Shown here: positions 41,068 to 53,140 of the stretch, piece by piece
Layout: each line of letters starts with the position of its first letter
How positions within the stretch are numbered: position 1 is the stretch's first letter
DNA from: Clavaria fumosa
Taxonomy: Eukaryota; Basidiomycota; Agaricomycetes; Agaricales; Clavariaceae
DNA: 64,000 nucleotides
Reading direction: 5' to 3'
NCBI GenBank assembly: GCA_951802425.1
Contig: OX637805.1
Location: 806,001 to 870,000, forward strand
Notes under the pieces: model-generated
The model's input: only the letters and a program-made list of their open reading frames with translations
Told to the model about the DNA's origin: nothing
Database searches by the model: none
Position numbers and translations under genes: made by a program

Positions 41068-41776
41068 AGTGGTTGAGGCGAGGACCGTACTCGAGCAAGA
41101 GGTATGTGATGGGTTACATAATAGATTCTAACTCCGGCAACTGCAATCAAATGTGATTCATTGTGAACATGTGTATTATTAATATTGATGTATACACTAG
41201 CAGATGACCCGCCATGGTAGATGACACACCATCAGCATGTTCACAGATCATCTGTTTATGATATTCGTATCCTGCTGCTACCATCTCTTCCTCCCTGGTT
41301 GCCATATGTTTGTGACATTTTGAGCCACCACCAGCATCAGGAAACCTCAAATTGTCTTGACTCTGCTTGATCTGTCTTGACTTCAGGGGTCAAGACAGAT
41401 CAAGAACTTTTCAGTCAAGAACTCTTGTCTTGAAAATGCAAAACAAACCTACTTAGAATAGGTTGCAGTTCTTGATTCAAGAACAATGAAGTATACAAGA
41501 TGTAATAAGGGGGTCAAGACAATGGTTCATCATGTGCTAAAGAATTGATATGCCCTGACACAATGGTTAAATGCTCAGTCGGTAGTCCGAACTGATATTG
41601 TATTCACCTGACATGACAGTTAAACTACAAGCGTCTAGTGTCAGTACAAAATTATAGCAAGGTAAAAGATTATTTGGACTTACTGCTCAGTCAGTAGTCC
41701 GAACTGAGCAGTATCGCACCATGTGCATGGCTGTGAAAAAGGTAAATTAAGTTTGTGCTCCGCTTGAATTTCCAAC
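41068..41776 (-). repeat. Probable copia LTR sequence with hairpin
   Basis: On the minus strand, the polypurine stretch TTGAGGGGGAG at about 41779-41789 is followed by TGTTGGAAATTC, as at the start of a copia 3' LTR. The LTR would run leftwards from about 41777, but no matching terminal end was found before 41141, so it may be truncated. It contains a strong hairpin at 41366-41404 and repeated TTGACC/CAAGAC words. Confidence 0.5.
41366..41404. repeat. Perfect 16-bp hairpin
   Basis: Left arm 41366-41381 and right arm 41389-41404 are perfect reverse complements (CTTGATCTGTCTTGAC) with a 7-nt loop. Confidence 0.85.
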
Positions 41777-41784
41777 ACTCCCCC

Positions 41785-42447
41785 TCAAGCGGGAAGCACT
41801 CCAATCGACACCCTCGCAGTTTCAAACTTCGTGCGTGGTAGGGCCTTGGTGAGCACATCAGTGAGGTTGTCGTTGGTCGATATGTATGTGATCTGAACCT
41901 TGCCTGTGCGCACCAGATCTCTGATGAAGTGATATTGCACATCTATGTGCTTCATTCTTGCGTGGAACTTGGGATCTTTCGCAATGGCGATTGCTGACTG
42001 GTTGTCAGTTCGTAGACTCATCGGGCCAGCACTCAGTCTCCCCAGTTCATCTAGGAAAGCTTGCAGCCACAGGACCTCTTTCGCGGCATGCATTGCTGCA
42101 ATGTACTCGGCCTCAGCACTAGACAGGGTGACTATGGATTGCTTCTTTGAGGACCAGGAGACGACGCCAATGCCTAGCGTCACAGCGTAAGCCGAAATTG
42201 AGTGGCGGTGAGTTTGCGAGGCCCAGTCCGCATCAGCGTATACCTCAGGTTCGTCGGGACGGCCGCCGAAGGTTAGCCAGAGGTTGCGAGTCATGTATAA
42301 GTATTTTATAACCTGCTTAATTGCACTCCAATGGACTTGTGCTGGATTTTGCATGAACTGCGCCAAAATTCCAACCGCAAATTGGACGTCGGGATGTGAG
42401 ATCACCGCTGGCCAGAGAATGCTGCCGCAAGCCTCTTGGTAAGGCAC
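41785..42447 (-). pseudogene. Ty1/copia pol 3' end (RNase H), truncated
   Basis: A minus-strand frame of 220 codons with the copia end of pol: PYQEACGSILW, FMQNPAQVHWSAIKQVIKYL, YADADWASQ, SWSSKKQSIVTLSSAEAEY and ADVLTKAL-like LTDVLTKALPRTKF. The stop is at 41785, just before the polypurine tract. Upstream reverse transcriptase, integrase and gag are absent because the frame is cut exactly where element A begins (42448). The frame itself has no internal stop. Confidence 0.85.
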
Positions 42448-43915
42448 TGTCAGGACCCATTCATTTTTCCCATACCCAAGCCGACTCTACCAACATCTAC
42501 GACCCTCCCAATGACCCTCTACATGCTTCTGAAACCCGCTGCCCCCTTCCGGAAGCCTGCCCAACTGTTCCTGCGCTCACACGACACTCGCGACCACCAT
42601 GCTGTACTCGTGACACTTCCTACTACTTCACCCTATGCGCATACTTTGTCCGGACCCACCAATCCTATGCGCGACACACTGATACGCATCTACTTCCACC
42701 AGCACGTGACTTGCCACGCGGCACCCCCGGCACTACCACTACCAGTGCCAATACGTTACTAGCATTACAACCGTTACTTGCGTTACCAACGTTACCCACG
42801 TGACTACCTGCCCATAGGTCATCTGCATCACTAGCGTCACTCACGTGATTGCTCTTATGATCTCGCGACCTTAACACTCAAATGCGCCACCAATGGTCAG
42901 CTGTATGTACACTTCAAATATGTGTCCCTTCTTCTCCTCAGTCATCTATAATTACGTTACTTATGATCTGAGAATCCCTCTGTAGTTATAGCGACGTATA
43001 TACTTATTTAACTAGGTCGCGACCCATGACAGGTCATCTTCGCAACCTTACCTATGCATACCTAACCCCTCGCGACCTTAGTAGAACACGTGCCTAGTCA
43101 CTTTATGACTAAACATACTCTGTACTACTATAGTCTTGTCGCCTGGCAACCTCTGTACTTTCCCTTTTTCATTATACTCTCTGTATGTACATATATAAGG
43201 TCTCGCATGTACTTATGGTACTCAAGACTTGATATTGATGCACATTGGTTTAAGCTTGAGGCTAGTACACCCTTTGAGCTTGGAACCACCGCGATTGATA
43301 GGTCTTGTCTCTCTTGGTGACCACAAGATTGCCAAGACACACTCTACTCTATTCTAACTCGCCCTCTGCACTTGTACAACTCGCGCAATCTAAGTATCCT
43401 CTCTTATTCGTCTTGGTACTGATCTTGGAACCCTACAGGTTCTCCAGTCGGTTGGCAAAGTCATTACCTTCAACCGACTTACTTATCAATATTGTTGCAA
43501 TCTCTCACAACCTTCTCTATGTCGTCTATTTCCTTCACCTCATCCTTTCCCTTTCTTACGCTTTGTTGGTCGATCTCGTGACCCTCTCAGCGTTACCAGT
43601 CTCCCCCACCTCATCTATTCCTTTTTTCACGCTTCGTCGGTTGACTTTGTGACCCTCTCAGCCTACTCATTTCCCCCTCCTCATCAATTTCCTGCTCTAC
43701 ACTTCATCTACTGATTTTGCGACCTTCCCAGTGACATCTTCTCTTTCTATACTTATCTTCCTTCACTCTTACATCTTCTGAGACATCTTCGCGACCTTCC
43801 GGGACCGAGCATTCTCGACTGTGCTCAACAGTTGATTGGTCTTAGCGAGTTTTCAGCATAGGTCACCAACAAGTCGATCTCCGGCACTATTATCGAGATG
43901 GGACAGGCCCTAACA
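42448..43915 (+). repeat. 5' LTR of element A
   Basis: Starts TGTCAGGACCC and ends GGCCCTAACA, giving imperfect inverted ends within TG...CA. About 1.47 kb. TATATAAGG at 43192-43200 is a good TATA box. The sequence is T/C-rich and repeats the word GCGACC many times. No second copy was found 3' of the element. Confidence 0.7.
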
Positions 43916-43969
43916 TAATATCAAGTCTCCCCCTCGCCCCACCACTCAACACCCGGATAGCACCCTATT

Positions 43970-45960
43970 ATGTCTTCTAGTCACACTCCTCCCCAACCAA
44001 CCACTCATCACTTTCAGACACGCACAGGTAGCCGCGCGATCACTCCAATGATCTTGGAGACTACTCGCGAGCCGCCTACCATTGTACAAGAACGACCCGT
44101 GTCCATCGTTCAATCGCAGCCTGAAGAACCCGCCCAAATCGTACCTAGCCACACCTCGTCACCGCAAGAAGAGGCCAAATCGCTCATGGAGCAGCTCAGC
44201 TACCCACGCTTCGATTGCCCTCGCCACCGCACCTACCAAATCCTTAACAATACTCGCCGCCAATATGAGGCCAGAACTCTCGATGAAGAACTTGCATATC
44301 TCATTGAGACAATGAACCTCTACGAGGCATTGGTACGATTGACGGATGGATTCCGAGCTAACCCACAGAACCGGTTATACGAGAGTCAGTGTCAGTATCC
44401 AGGAACTACTGACCATGGAGTTCCGACTCCTCCTGATCTGGATACCCCCTCGCGACCTCCAAGACAGGTTCAACCCACCAGAGGACCCCGGGATATGGCC
44501 CCACTTTTCCAGGTTGCAGCCCAATCTCTTCAGAATTTCGCGAATCCTGCTGCGCCCGATGAGTGACCAGCCATTGTCTCCAGGATCCCAAGGTACACTG
44601 CCCCTCGCAGTAGCTGGCCGACGTGGACGCAGCCAGCCACTACTCCGAGTAGGGCACTCCCTTGCGACCCTATAGGGACCGAAGCAACGCTTCAACCTGC
44701 CCCTCACCTTGAGATTCTGGTCAAGCCCTTCCGTATTCCACAACCAGAAGCGCGACCAGTACCTCTGATCGAGACGCAACCAGCATCTCACCCCCCATCT
44801 CAGGCTGAAGCCCTGCAAGTCCCTCCGATCCCCCCTATGCCTCCACACCCTGCCACCATGCTTTGAGATGAGGCCCCTGGTACCCACCACCACCATTACT
44901 ATTACCAGGCTCCTCCCTCCAAAGGACCATCGACCCAAGACGCCTTCGCTTGAGAATCCAAACTCGACACCAGACGCCCCGAGCCGTTTAATGGTCGCGA
45001 CTGGCGTAGATGGAAACCCTTTGTCACGGAATGTCTTATGACTTTCTTCGCAAAACCTGTAACCTTCCAAGGTGACCACGAGAAGGTTACTTTTGTGGCC
45101 TCTTATCTCACGGACACCATGCAGAGCCACTACACCTCCCTCCTTCAATTCAATCCCTACCACCCGGCCTTACACTCATGGGAAGGCTTTATCCGCGAGT
45201 TTGGAGGGATGTTTGGAGTGGTTAATACGCAGATTGAGGCGAACCAGAACCTCCGCATGTTGCAAATGGCTGAAAACGAGTGCTTCTCGAACCACATCAT
45301 CCACTTCGAGTCGTTCGCCTTCGAATCCAACTGGAATTCGGCCGCCTTGCAGTCAGAGCTCTACTGCTCGATGTCCACGCGTATTAAAGAGGCCATGAAA
45401 GTCATTCCGCGACCTACGACGTATCAGGAACTTCGTGATTTGGCCATGCAGATTGACCAGAGGCACTGGGAATATGAGAGTGAGACTCGCCGAACTCAAT
45501 TCCGCGCTAACCCTCCTGCTCCCCATCCCCCTGCCCAACAAGGTGGAAATTGCCCCTTGGCTCAACAAGGCAGAAATCGCAACTACCAGATGACGTTGCA
45601 ACCTTATCCAGCCGCTGGCAATAATTCTACAACGCCCGACCAGCTGCAGGGAATCCCGCGACTTCGCCGCGACCTGCTAATCCACCCCGTCAACCGAATC
45701 CGAATCTGCCCTATGTCCCCCTCAGCAATGAGGAACAAGAACATTGTCGTCAGGGAAATCTTTGTTTGAGATGTGGAAAGTCGGGACATTACAGCATTGC
45801 ATGCCCCGATCAACGATTAGCCGGATGAGCTGTCTTCACACTAGAGGAAGGAGAAGAAGACTTACAGGAAGAGTACGAAGTTGAGGAAGAAGTAGAAGAG
45901 GATGTGGATGACCCACATGAAGAGTTAAACGAGGAAGCAACTCAGGAGCTTCCAGGGGAA
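43970..45960 (+). pseudogene. Element A gag with zinc knuckle
   Basis: The gag frame starts at ATG 43970 and stays in one frame to 45769. It is broken by TGA at 44564, 44864 and 44951. The capsid-like part includes FNGRDWRRWKPFVTECLMTF and LHSWEGFIREFGGMFG. A one-base shift near 45.6 kb moves the frame; the zinc knuckle CLRCGKSGHYSIAC (CX2CX4HX4C) at about 45763-45804 follows. An acidic tail (EEGEEDLQEEYEVEEEVEED) leads to another TGA. Confidence 0.8.
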
Positions 45961-45962
45961 CT

Positions 45963-48900
45963 CTGAGTCGCGACGATCCAATCCCCATACTCACGCGGGC
46001 CGCGACTAGTTCCTCTTCCTCTCAGTTTCCTCATGACCTTTCTAATACTCCCATTGCTTCCCAGTCTTCCCAATCCTTCCTCATAAAGACACAAATACCA
46101 GATTTCAGCTCAATTCCCTTAAATACTCTCGTTGTTTGCGGCGCATCAATGAATTTCATCGATTTCACCCCCGCGAACTCCCGTCCAAACCTCTTAATGC
46201 CACTTCCGCAACCTCTACCGCTTCAATACTTCGACAGAAGTTCCTCCAGCTCCAATATAACCCACTATGTCCATGCTAATACGAAATTCCCGGATGATAC
46301 TATCCAATCCATTAAGTTCCTCATCACTAAAACTCATCCTCTCACTCCTGTGGTTCTAGGGCTCGATTGGTTGTGAACCTGGAACCCTAGGATCGATTGG
46401 ACCAACCTCGATTTTAGTTTCGGACAGACAGCCCGCTCCGCGACTATCCCTCTCACCCTTCTGGATGTGAAACCCCTGAGTAAACCTCCCCCTGACCTTG
46501 CGAACTCAGCACCAAAACCCTCTAAACCCCCGCGAGTTCAATTGGTCAAGGCCACCACACTTCACCACTTGGAGCAACAAGGAGAATTTATAGGTCTCCT
46601 ATACTTCCAACCCGCGAACAACCCCCATGACGACGAATCCATACTTGCGAGTTCCGCGACCACTCAACCCCCTCTGAAACCTGAAGAAACAGTACCGCAC
46701 GAGTACCACGACTTTATGGACGTATCTTCCGAAGATTTAGCCCAGGAATTACCTCCGCACCATGACTACGACCACCGAATTGAACTTGAGGAAGGCGAAA
46801 CACCTCCTCATGGGAAGCTGTACAACATGTCAGAAGTGGAGTTAAAGACATTGAAAGATTATTTGGATGACATGTTGGACAAAGGCTTCATTCAGCTGTC
46901 AAAATCCCCCGCAGGTGCACCGGTACTCTTTGCAAAGAAGAAAGATGGAGGCCTTCGCCTTTGCATCGACTATCGAGGTCTCAACAAGATCACCCGCAAA
47001 AATCGCTACCCTATTCCCTGAATTGAGACCCTCATTGACCAGTTACAATCGGCCAAAATCTACTCCAAGATCGACCTCCGTGTTGGATATAATAACGTAA
47101 GGATAGCTGAAGGAGACGAGTGGAAAACTGCATTCCGCACTCACTACAGCGCATTCGAATATCTTGTCATGCCTTTTGGACTCACGAACGCACCCGCGAC
47201 CTTTCAGCACCTCATGAACGACATCTTCTACGATTTGGTCAACATGAATGTGGTAGTCTACCTCAACGACATCCTAATCTACTTGGACAACCTTGAACAA
47301 CATCGCGACCATGTCTGGGAGGTTCTACGACATCTACGAAAGGCAGACCTGCATGCGCGACCCGAGAAGTGTGATTTCCACACCACGACAGTCGAATATC
47401 TCGGAGTTATAGTGTCCCCTGACAGAATTGCCATGGACCCTTCGAAGATACAGGCCATCCTAAGTTGGCCCGTACCTATGAAGATCCATGACCTTCAGAG
47501 CTTTTTAGGCTTTGCTAACTTTTATCAACGATTCATAGACAACTATTCCGGCATCGTTATTCCACTTATGCGACTCCTCCGCAAGGACACACTGTGGAAA
47601 TGGAGCCCGCAATGCCAAGAAGTCTTCGATATCCTCAAACAAGCCTTTACCGAAGCTCCCGTCCTCCAGCACTATGACCCCGATCACCCCATTACTCTTG
47701 AATGCGACGCTTCCGACTACATGATAGCAGCCATTCTCTCTCAAACCGATCCTGTGACTAATGAGCTATGTCCCATCGCTTTCCATGCATGTACAATGAT
47801 CGCCGCAGAGCTCAACTACGACATTTACAACAAAGAGCTACTCATGATACATGATGCTTTCAAGCAATGGAGAGCATACCTCGAAGGCGTGTGATACCAA
47901 ATTCAGGTCTTTTCAGACCACAACAACCTGTGATATTTTACCACCACGAAGCAACTCAGCCGTCGACAAGCCTGCTGGGCAGAGTACCTTTCCAGTTTCG
48001 ACTATGTAATTCATTATCGAGCAGGAAAGCTAGGCGCGAAGCCAGATGCCCTCACGCGACAACCTGACATCTACCCGAAGAAGTCCGACCAACCTGCAAC
48101 TAATGCGCAAAACAACAAGGTTGTGATACCACTGGAACTACTTCAAGCAGCCATTATCCTCAACAAAGAAGCCCTGATTTCGCGAATTCGACACGCCCCT
48201 CACAACTCCTACTTCTCCAAGAAATCACAGGGCGCTTCTCAAGGTCACGACAAGGCGTTCTCGCTCTTGCCCGACAGCTCACTACTACTTCGCAACAGTA
48301 AAATATACGTCCCCAACCACGACTCCCTCCGATTTGATATCCTATGCTCCAACCACAACCACAAACTATGAGGACATCCAGGTATAAGGAAGACAACCCA
48401 ACTAATAAATAGGTTGTTTTTCTGGCCAGGACTCCAAAAAGACGTAACCGTCTACATCCGTGGTTGTCACACCTGCGCAAGGGCAAAACCCATCCGGCAC
48501 AAACCCTACGGACTCCTCAAGCCCTTGCCTATAGGCGAGCAACCTTGGTCTTCAATTTCAATGGACCACATCGAAGCCCTCCCCCTCTCAGCAACCTTTG
48601 ACTCGATTCTCGTTGTTGTCTGCCAACTTACGAAACAAGCAATTTTTATCTCCACCAACACTACCGACACTGCGAAAGAGTTAGCTCAACATTTCGTCAC
48701 CCACATTTTCTCAAAACATGGGCTACCCATGGACATAGTGTTGGATAGAGGAAGATTATTCGTTTCTAAGTTTTGGTCTTCATTATGTCAGGCTTTGGAT
48801 ATTACTTCAAATCTTTCCACAGCCTATCATCCCGAGACCGACGGACAAACCGAACAAGTCAACCAGATCTTGGAGCAATATATCCGAATATATACAAACT

Positions 48901-49460
48901 ACCAGCAAGACGACTGGAATTACCAACTCCCGTTCACCGAGTTCGTATACAATAACACCCCTCACAGCATGACTGGTGTCTCCCCATTCTTTGCAAACAA
49001 GGGATACCACCCTAGACTCACGGTTTCTCTCGACGATGTACCCATGCATGAAGCTCACATGGTCGCAACCGATCTCAAGACGCTTCACCAGCATCTATGA
49101 GACCAACTCAAGGTCGCGAACGAGGCCTACTCGCGCTTTGCGGACAGGAAGAGAGAGATTACACCGGATTGGAAAGAAGGAACGAAAGTGTGGTTAGATT
49201 TGCGGAATGTGAAGACGAAGAGACCGATGAAGAAATTGGACTCGAAACGAGCTGGACCTTTCCCCATACTTGCAAAAGTTTCGACTCATGCATATCATCT
49301 CCAGTTACCGAAATCAATGCGAGAAATTCACGATGTCTTCCATGTTTTGTTACTTGAAAAGGTCTACGACGACGCTTTCCCCCAGCAGCAACAGCAACCC
49401 CCGCCCCCTATCGAGGTCAACAGCAAACAACATTACGAAGTCGCTGACATACTTGGGTAA
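45963..49460 (+). pseudogene. Element A pol (PR-RT-RNaseH-IN)
   Basis: One reading frame from about 45963 to 49460, broken by TGA at 46374, 47019, 47892, 47931, 48369 and 49098. Reverse transcriptase shows [21 protein letters not shown] and MPFGLTNAPATFQ. The active site reads VVYLNDILIY, so the first Asp of YxDD is Asn. RNase H shows ITLECDASDY and YNKELLMIHDAFKQWR. Integrase shows MDHIEALP, a Cys-containing zinc region (HTCARAKP) and TAYHPETDGQTEQVNQ. The frame ends at YEVADILG, where a chromodomain would start, showing 3' loss. Confidence 0.85.
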
Positions 49461-50303
49461 AACCAAGACAAATACCAATCGAAATCCATTATAAGTACCC
49501 GAAGTAAAATAGTGACAGCTAGTCGCTAGCCCATCCGTGTAAGTGCAGCAGGTTTGCACTGAAAAGATAGGGAACTAGTGGCGCTGATGTAGCAGAGGCT
49601 TAGTTCTGACTATGCTGATCACTATCTGGATTAGTCTACTCCAAGAGTAACCATCAATGGCACAGGCCACCTATCTTGTCTGGAGGCCCACGCTAGTTGT
49701 GGAATGCCAGATTGGGGAAGACCCACTAGTATGGTTTAGGGGTTAATCCCCCCTTGTAAAACTCTGGAGAGTAATTTGCTCTGTATGTGGAGACGAGCCC
49801 CACCAGCTCTCAGGGGTAATCTTACCCTGGGAAGCTGACCCCCGAAAGATAGTCACACCACCACTACACATGGACAAAAATCACGGGACACAGGGAGAAC
49901 CACCTCCCACAAGACATTATTATTATCAATAATTTATGCAAGACCGATGCACTAGACTAAATGCCAAGCAGGACGATACCCTAGGGGAACCGTCCGCAAT
50001 GATGTTAAACTAGTGGGGGACCTAGTCCTGTGGACTGCTTAACTGCAGCCCACACCCACACCCCCTTTATATGAAGTACACCAGACAGCTCTGAACCTCG
50101 TATAAAACCTGCCCCCCAGCGATCACGTCGAGCCTTGCTCCGCACCCATTTTTTGTAAAGTCGCATTACAAAAAATAAAAAATAATAATAATAAACAGAC
50201 AACCTACTTGTCAGACCCTTTGAAGGCAAATTTCCTTTCCTGGAAAATTGCCTTCACATGAAGTCTTGCCCAGGGAAAGTCACCTTTTTCCCAGCACAAG
50301 GCT

Positions 50304-50410
50304 ACCCCCTGACAAGGGAACCAGAAGGAGGTTGTTGCTCTTGTTCCAAGCTCAGACACCCCCTGACAAGGGAACCAGAAGGAGGTTGTTGCTCTTGTTC
50401 CAAGCTCAGA
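50304..50410 (+). repeat. Tandem duplication, 54-bp unit
   Basis: Two back-to-back, almost identical copies, 50304-50357 and 50358-50410, each starting ACCCCCTGACAAGGGAACC and ending CAAGCTCAGA. Confidence 0.9.
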
Positions 50411-50904
50411 TGCCAGCCTCCATTACATCGACTTTCATCTGGAAACAGCGAAAGCAATTGAAAACCTCAGTGGTTGGTTCTGAAAGGATTTCCAAGACCA
50501 CTGTTTAGAAACCACCTCTGGGAAGAGGAAGGTCCGTGGTTGGACTACTTCCCCGAGATCCCTGATATCACGGTTGATCCCCCATGCTCCCCACCAGATC
50601 ATTTACACATAAAAGTCCCCACCTGTGGTTCCTTATGGGTTATCGACTCACAAGGACAAATAAACATAGTCCCAGACCTAAGAAGCCAAGATGAGCTTCA
50701 TGGGTCCCAGTGGTGGAGCAGTTGGTGGTGCAGGGAGAGGCACCAAAGGGAAAGGGAAAGCAAGAGAGCAGCCCGAAGGACCGCAACCGCCATTGCCCCC
50801 TCAAGACCCCCCACCCCCGCCTCGCTCTCGCCAACTGTCCTGCAGCCCCTCCAAGGTGTCGCTGGGCAGGGCATTTCGACTGTACTTTTCACTCCCCCAC
50901 CTAT

Positions 50905-51005
50905 TCCTATAGGAGTCTGATCAGAATGATTGGACTCCTAGGAATCCTATAGGAATGAATCAAAGTCCTAAGAGTCTGATAGGAATGGATTGGAATCCTA
51001 TAGGA
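50905..51005. repeat. Cluster of the palindrome TCCTATAGGA
   Basis: The same 10-bp palindrome occurs at 50905-50914, 50945-50954 and 50996-51005, with related GGAATG and GAGTCTGAT words between. Confidence 0.85.
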
Positions 51006-51118
51006 TTCTGATTGGAATGGGCCATCAGTGTTACAGTGACATTCTGATAAATTTCTGATGAATTTCCAATAAATTTCTGATAAATTTCCTACCCAAATTT
51101 CAAGTACAGGTACAACAG

Positions 51119-51144
51119 GTTGTTGTTGCTGTTGTTGTTGTTGC
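51119..51144 (+). repeat. GTT microsatellite
   Basis: About eight GTT units with one GCT interruption. Confidence 0.85.
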
Positions 51145-52033
51145 AGTCAATGATGTAGATTCCTTGCAATAAACTATTGTAATTGCAATAGGTGGCCATT
51201 GCAAGAATGACTGTCAGCATATTGCAAGGCATTACAATACAGCCCTCTGTGAAAGCTGTGATCCTCCTATCTCAATGTGGCCCTTGCAATAATAAATTAC
51301 AATACATGTCCTTTCCCATGCCTGCCCCTGCCTATTGCAGATGCTCCTGCCAAATAGGAATGACTGAACAAACAAAGGCAAATAAAGAATGCTAAAAATA
51401 AAAACTTGAAATTGAGCAGCCCTGTGGCTGGTCCCTCAGGAACAGGTTACCAATCAGGCATAGCTGCTTTTGGTAAGCTGCTATGACCGTGGGAAATATT
51501 TTGCATGGCTTGCAAAATATGACTTTTTATACACCAAAAATCGACAAAAATCAGGAGATTCCAAATCTGGACACCCCACATTTGTATCTGCCTTGGTTCA
51601 GTGTCAATTTGCACAATACACAGAAAATATTCATTTTTACACAATTCTGCAGTACTCTGGCTTGAAAATGGATAGTAGAGGATACACACACTACCTGTGG
51701 ACATATGGGAAGGGTGTGGATTAGTTTAACAACACACCCACCATCTCTGCCACCTCCCTGGAGTCCATTACTAGGAATTAGGGTGTTATTGGCCTGGGAG
51801 CATGACCATTTGTCAGATTGCAAATTCCAGCCATCAGACTACATCTTATGACATCTAATACAACCATGCAAAAGCCCATAATATTTGGTGCAGAACTACA
51901 GATTCCCCATGTCCATTTTCCCAAAGTTCTAAAAATCTCTCCCCAGACAGCCCTTTATGTCAAATCACATATTCCTGTTGTCTAATAGCTGACAATGTAT
52001 GCATGAAAACATGTTCAAAGTTTGGTGAAGTTA

Positions 52034-52175
52034 GGCCAAGTTCTCAGGAAGATAGCTCAGAATGTGTCTTTTGGAGGACAGTTTAACATGAAGGCAGAGA
52101 CAAGGACATGACTTGCATAACCTTGCCTTGCACTCCAACAGACATATTCTGAGCTATCTTCCTGAGAACTTGGCC
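52034..52175. repeat. 36-bp inverted repeat at the gag start of element B
   Basis: Left arm 52034-52069 and right arm 52140-52175 are reverse complements over 36 bases with one mismatch, separated by 70 bases. The right arm lies in gag coding sequence (ILSYLPENLA). The left arm is an antisense copy upstream of it. Confidence 0.85.
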
Positions 52176-53140
52176 AACCCCATCAACAGAGTCATTCTAA
52201 CTCTATCACTCTGCAGTGAGGGGACTGCAGAAACCTGGGCTCAAAATATCCAGGATAAATACAACTACGATGGCTGGCCATTGTGGGCACTTTTCCTGGA
52301 GCATTTTAAGCTCTGCTTTGAGGACAGGAGCAATGAAGAGGATGCCTTCATTGCCCTGGACAACCTCAAGCACAGCCTTGGGAAGGCTGAAGAATACTTC
52401 GACAGGTTCGAAGAATTTGCAACTGCCACGGGAATCAACCCATATGCATTGGTCAATTTCCCTTTCATAAAACAAATATTGGAGCGACAAGTCGCTCGCA
52501 ATATTATAAAAACAATTTATAGCATGGGATTGATTTCCATTGATTACTCGCAATATAAAAAGTGAGTAACCAGCATCGATGAGTCCGAGGCCCAGTTTAG
52601 AACCCAGATTGAAGGACTCGAAAGACAAGCGAGAGCGCAACTGGCCCCTAGTGGGAAAGTCGCTGTGCCAGCGAGAGTGGCACCCAAACCCCCTATGTGG
52701 AGCAAGCCTCCACCTAGGTACACTACCCCTGGAAGGCCAGCACAAGGCCAGCACCTCCGGCAGTAGCACCCACAGCCCCCCCCACCTACAAACAAGCAGT
52801 GAACCCGAAAGGGCTGCCCACTTGTTATAGGTGTGGGAAGACTGGACACCTTATCAAGGACTGTCCAGTACCAGGACTCCCTAGCAGGGCAAAAGTATGC
52901 GCCCTTGACAGCATTGACGAAGCTGAAGAGGAAGATCCCCAGGAAGAAGAACCTGAGGATGACGAAACCCCTCAGCATGAGTATGCTGAGGAGATAAATG
53001 TTGACGAAGTCTGCGAAGAGAACGCAGCTCTGAAGGACCATGTGCAGCTCCTTCAGGAACAGATTGCACAACTGACCCAGGCAGTCAAAGAGTTACAAGG
53101 AGCAGGCTCCTCACAGGATTTTCACAGAGCCAGGAAGTGA
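52113..53140 (+). pseudogene. Element B gag with zinc knuckle
   Basis: Capsid-type frame from about 52113 (LTLSLCSEGTAETWAQNI, YDGWPLWALFLEHFKLCF, NLKHSLGKAEEYFDRFEEF), broken by TGA at 52563 and by a one-base shift near 52.76 kb. The zinc knuckle CYRCGKTGHLIKDC (CX2CX4HX4C) lies at about 52826-52867. An acidic stretch and a coiled segment (LLQEQIAQLTQAVKELQ) follow, ending at TGA 53138. The pol frame overlaps in the -1 position. Confidence 0.8.

Larger units (their letters stand above)
42448..49500 (+). mobile_element. Ty3/gypsy chromovirus, element A (3' truncated)
   Basis: 5' LTR 42448-43915, then gag, zinc knuckle, protease, reverse transcriptase, RNase H and integrase on the plus strand up to about 49460. 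The chromodomain and 3' LTR are missing. The element landed inside the copia pol gene. Many in-frame TGA codons and the loss of a catalytic Asp show it is dead. Confidence 0.85.
49461..52112. other. Repeat-rich remains between elements A and B
   Basis: No intact gene. Contains a 14-bp imperfect inverted repeat at 50222-50255, a 54-bp tandem duplication at 50304-50410, three copies of the palindrome TCCTATAGGA at 50905-51005, AAATTTCTGAT repeats at 51043-51090 and a GTT microsatellite at 51119-51144. An open frame at 50691-50909 rich in Gly, Lys and Pro could be a decayed gag leader. AT-rich in the right half. Confidence 0.5.

Noticed and set aside
49461..50003. 3' LTR for element A
   Set aside because: No TGTCAGG-type start or similarity to the 42448-43915 LTR was found here.
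52766..52768. TAG stop inside gag of element B
   Set aside because: It appears only after a one-base frameshift; in the frame that leads to the zinc knuckle there is no stop here.
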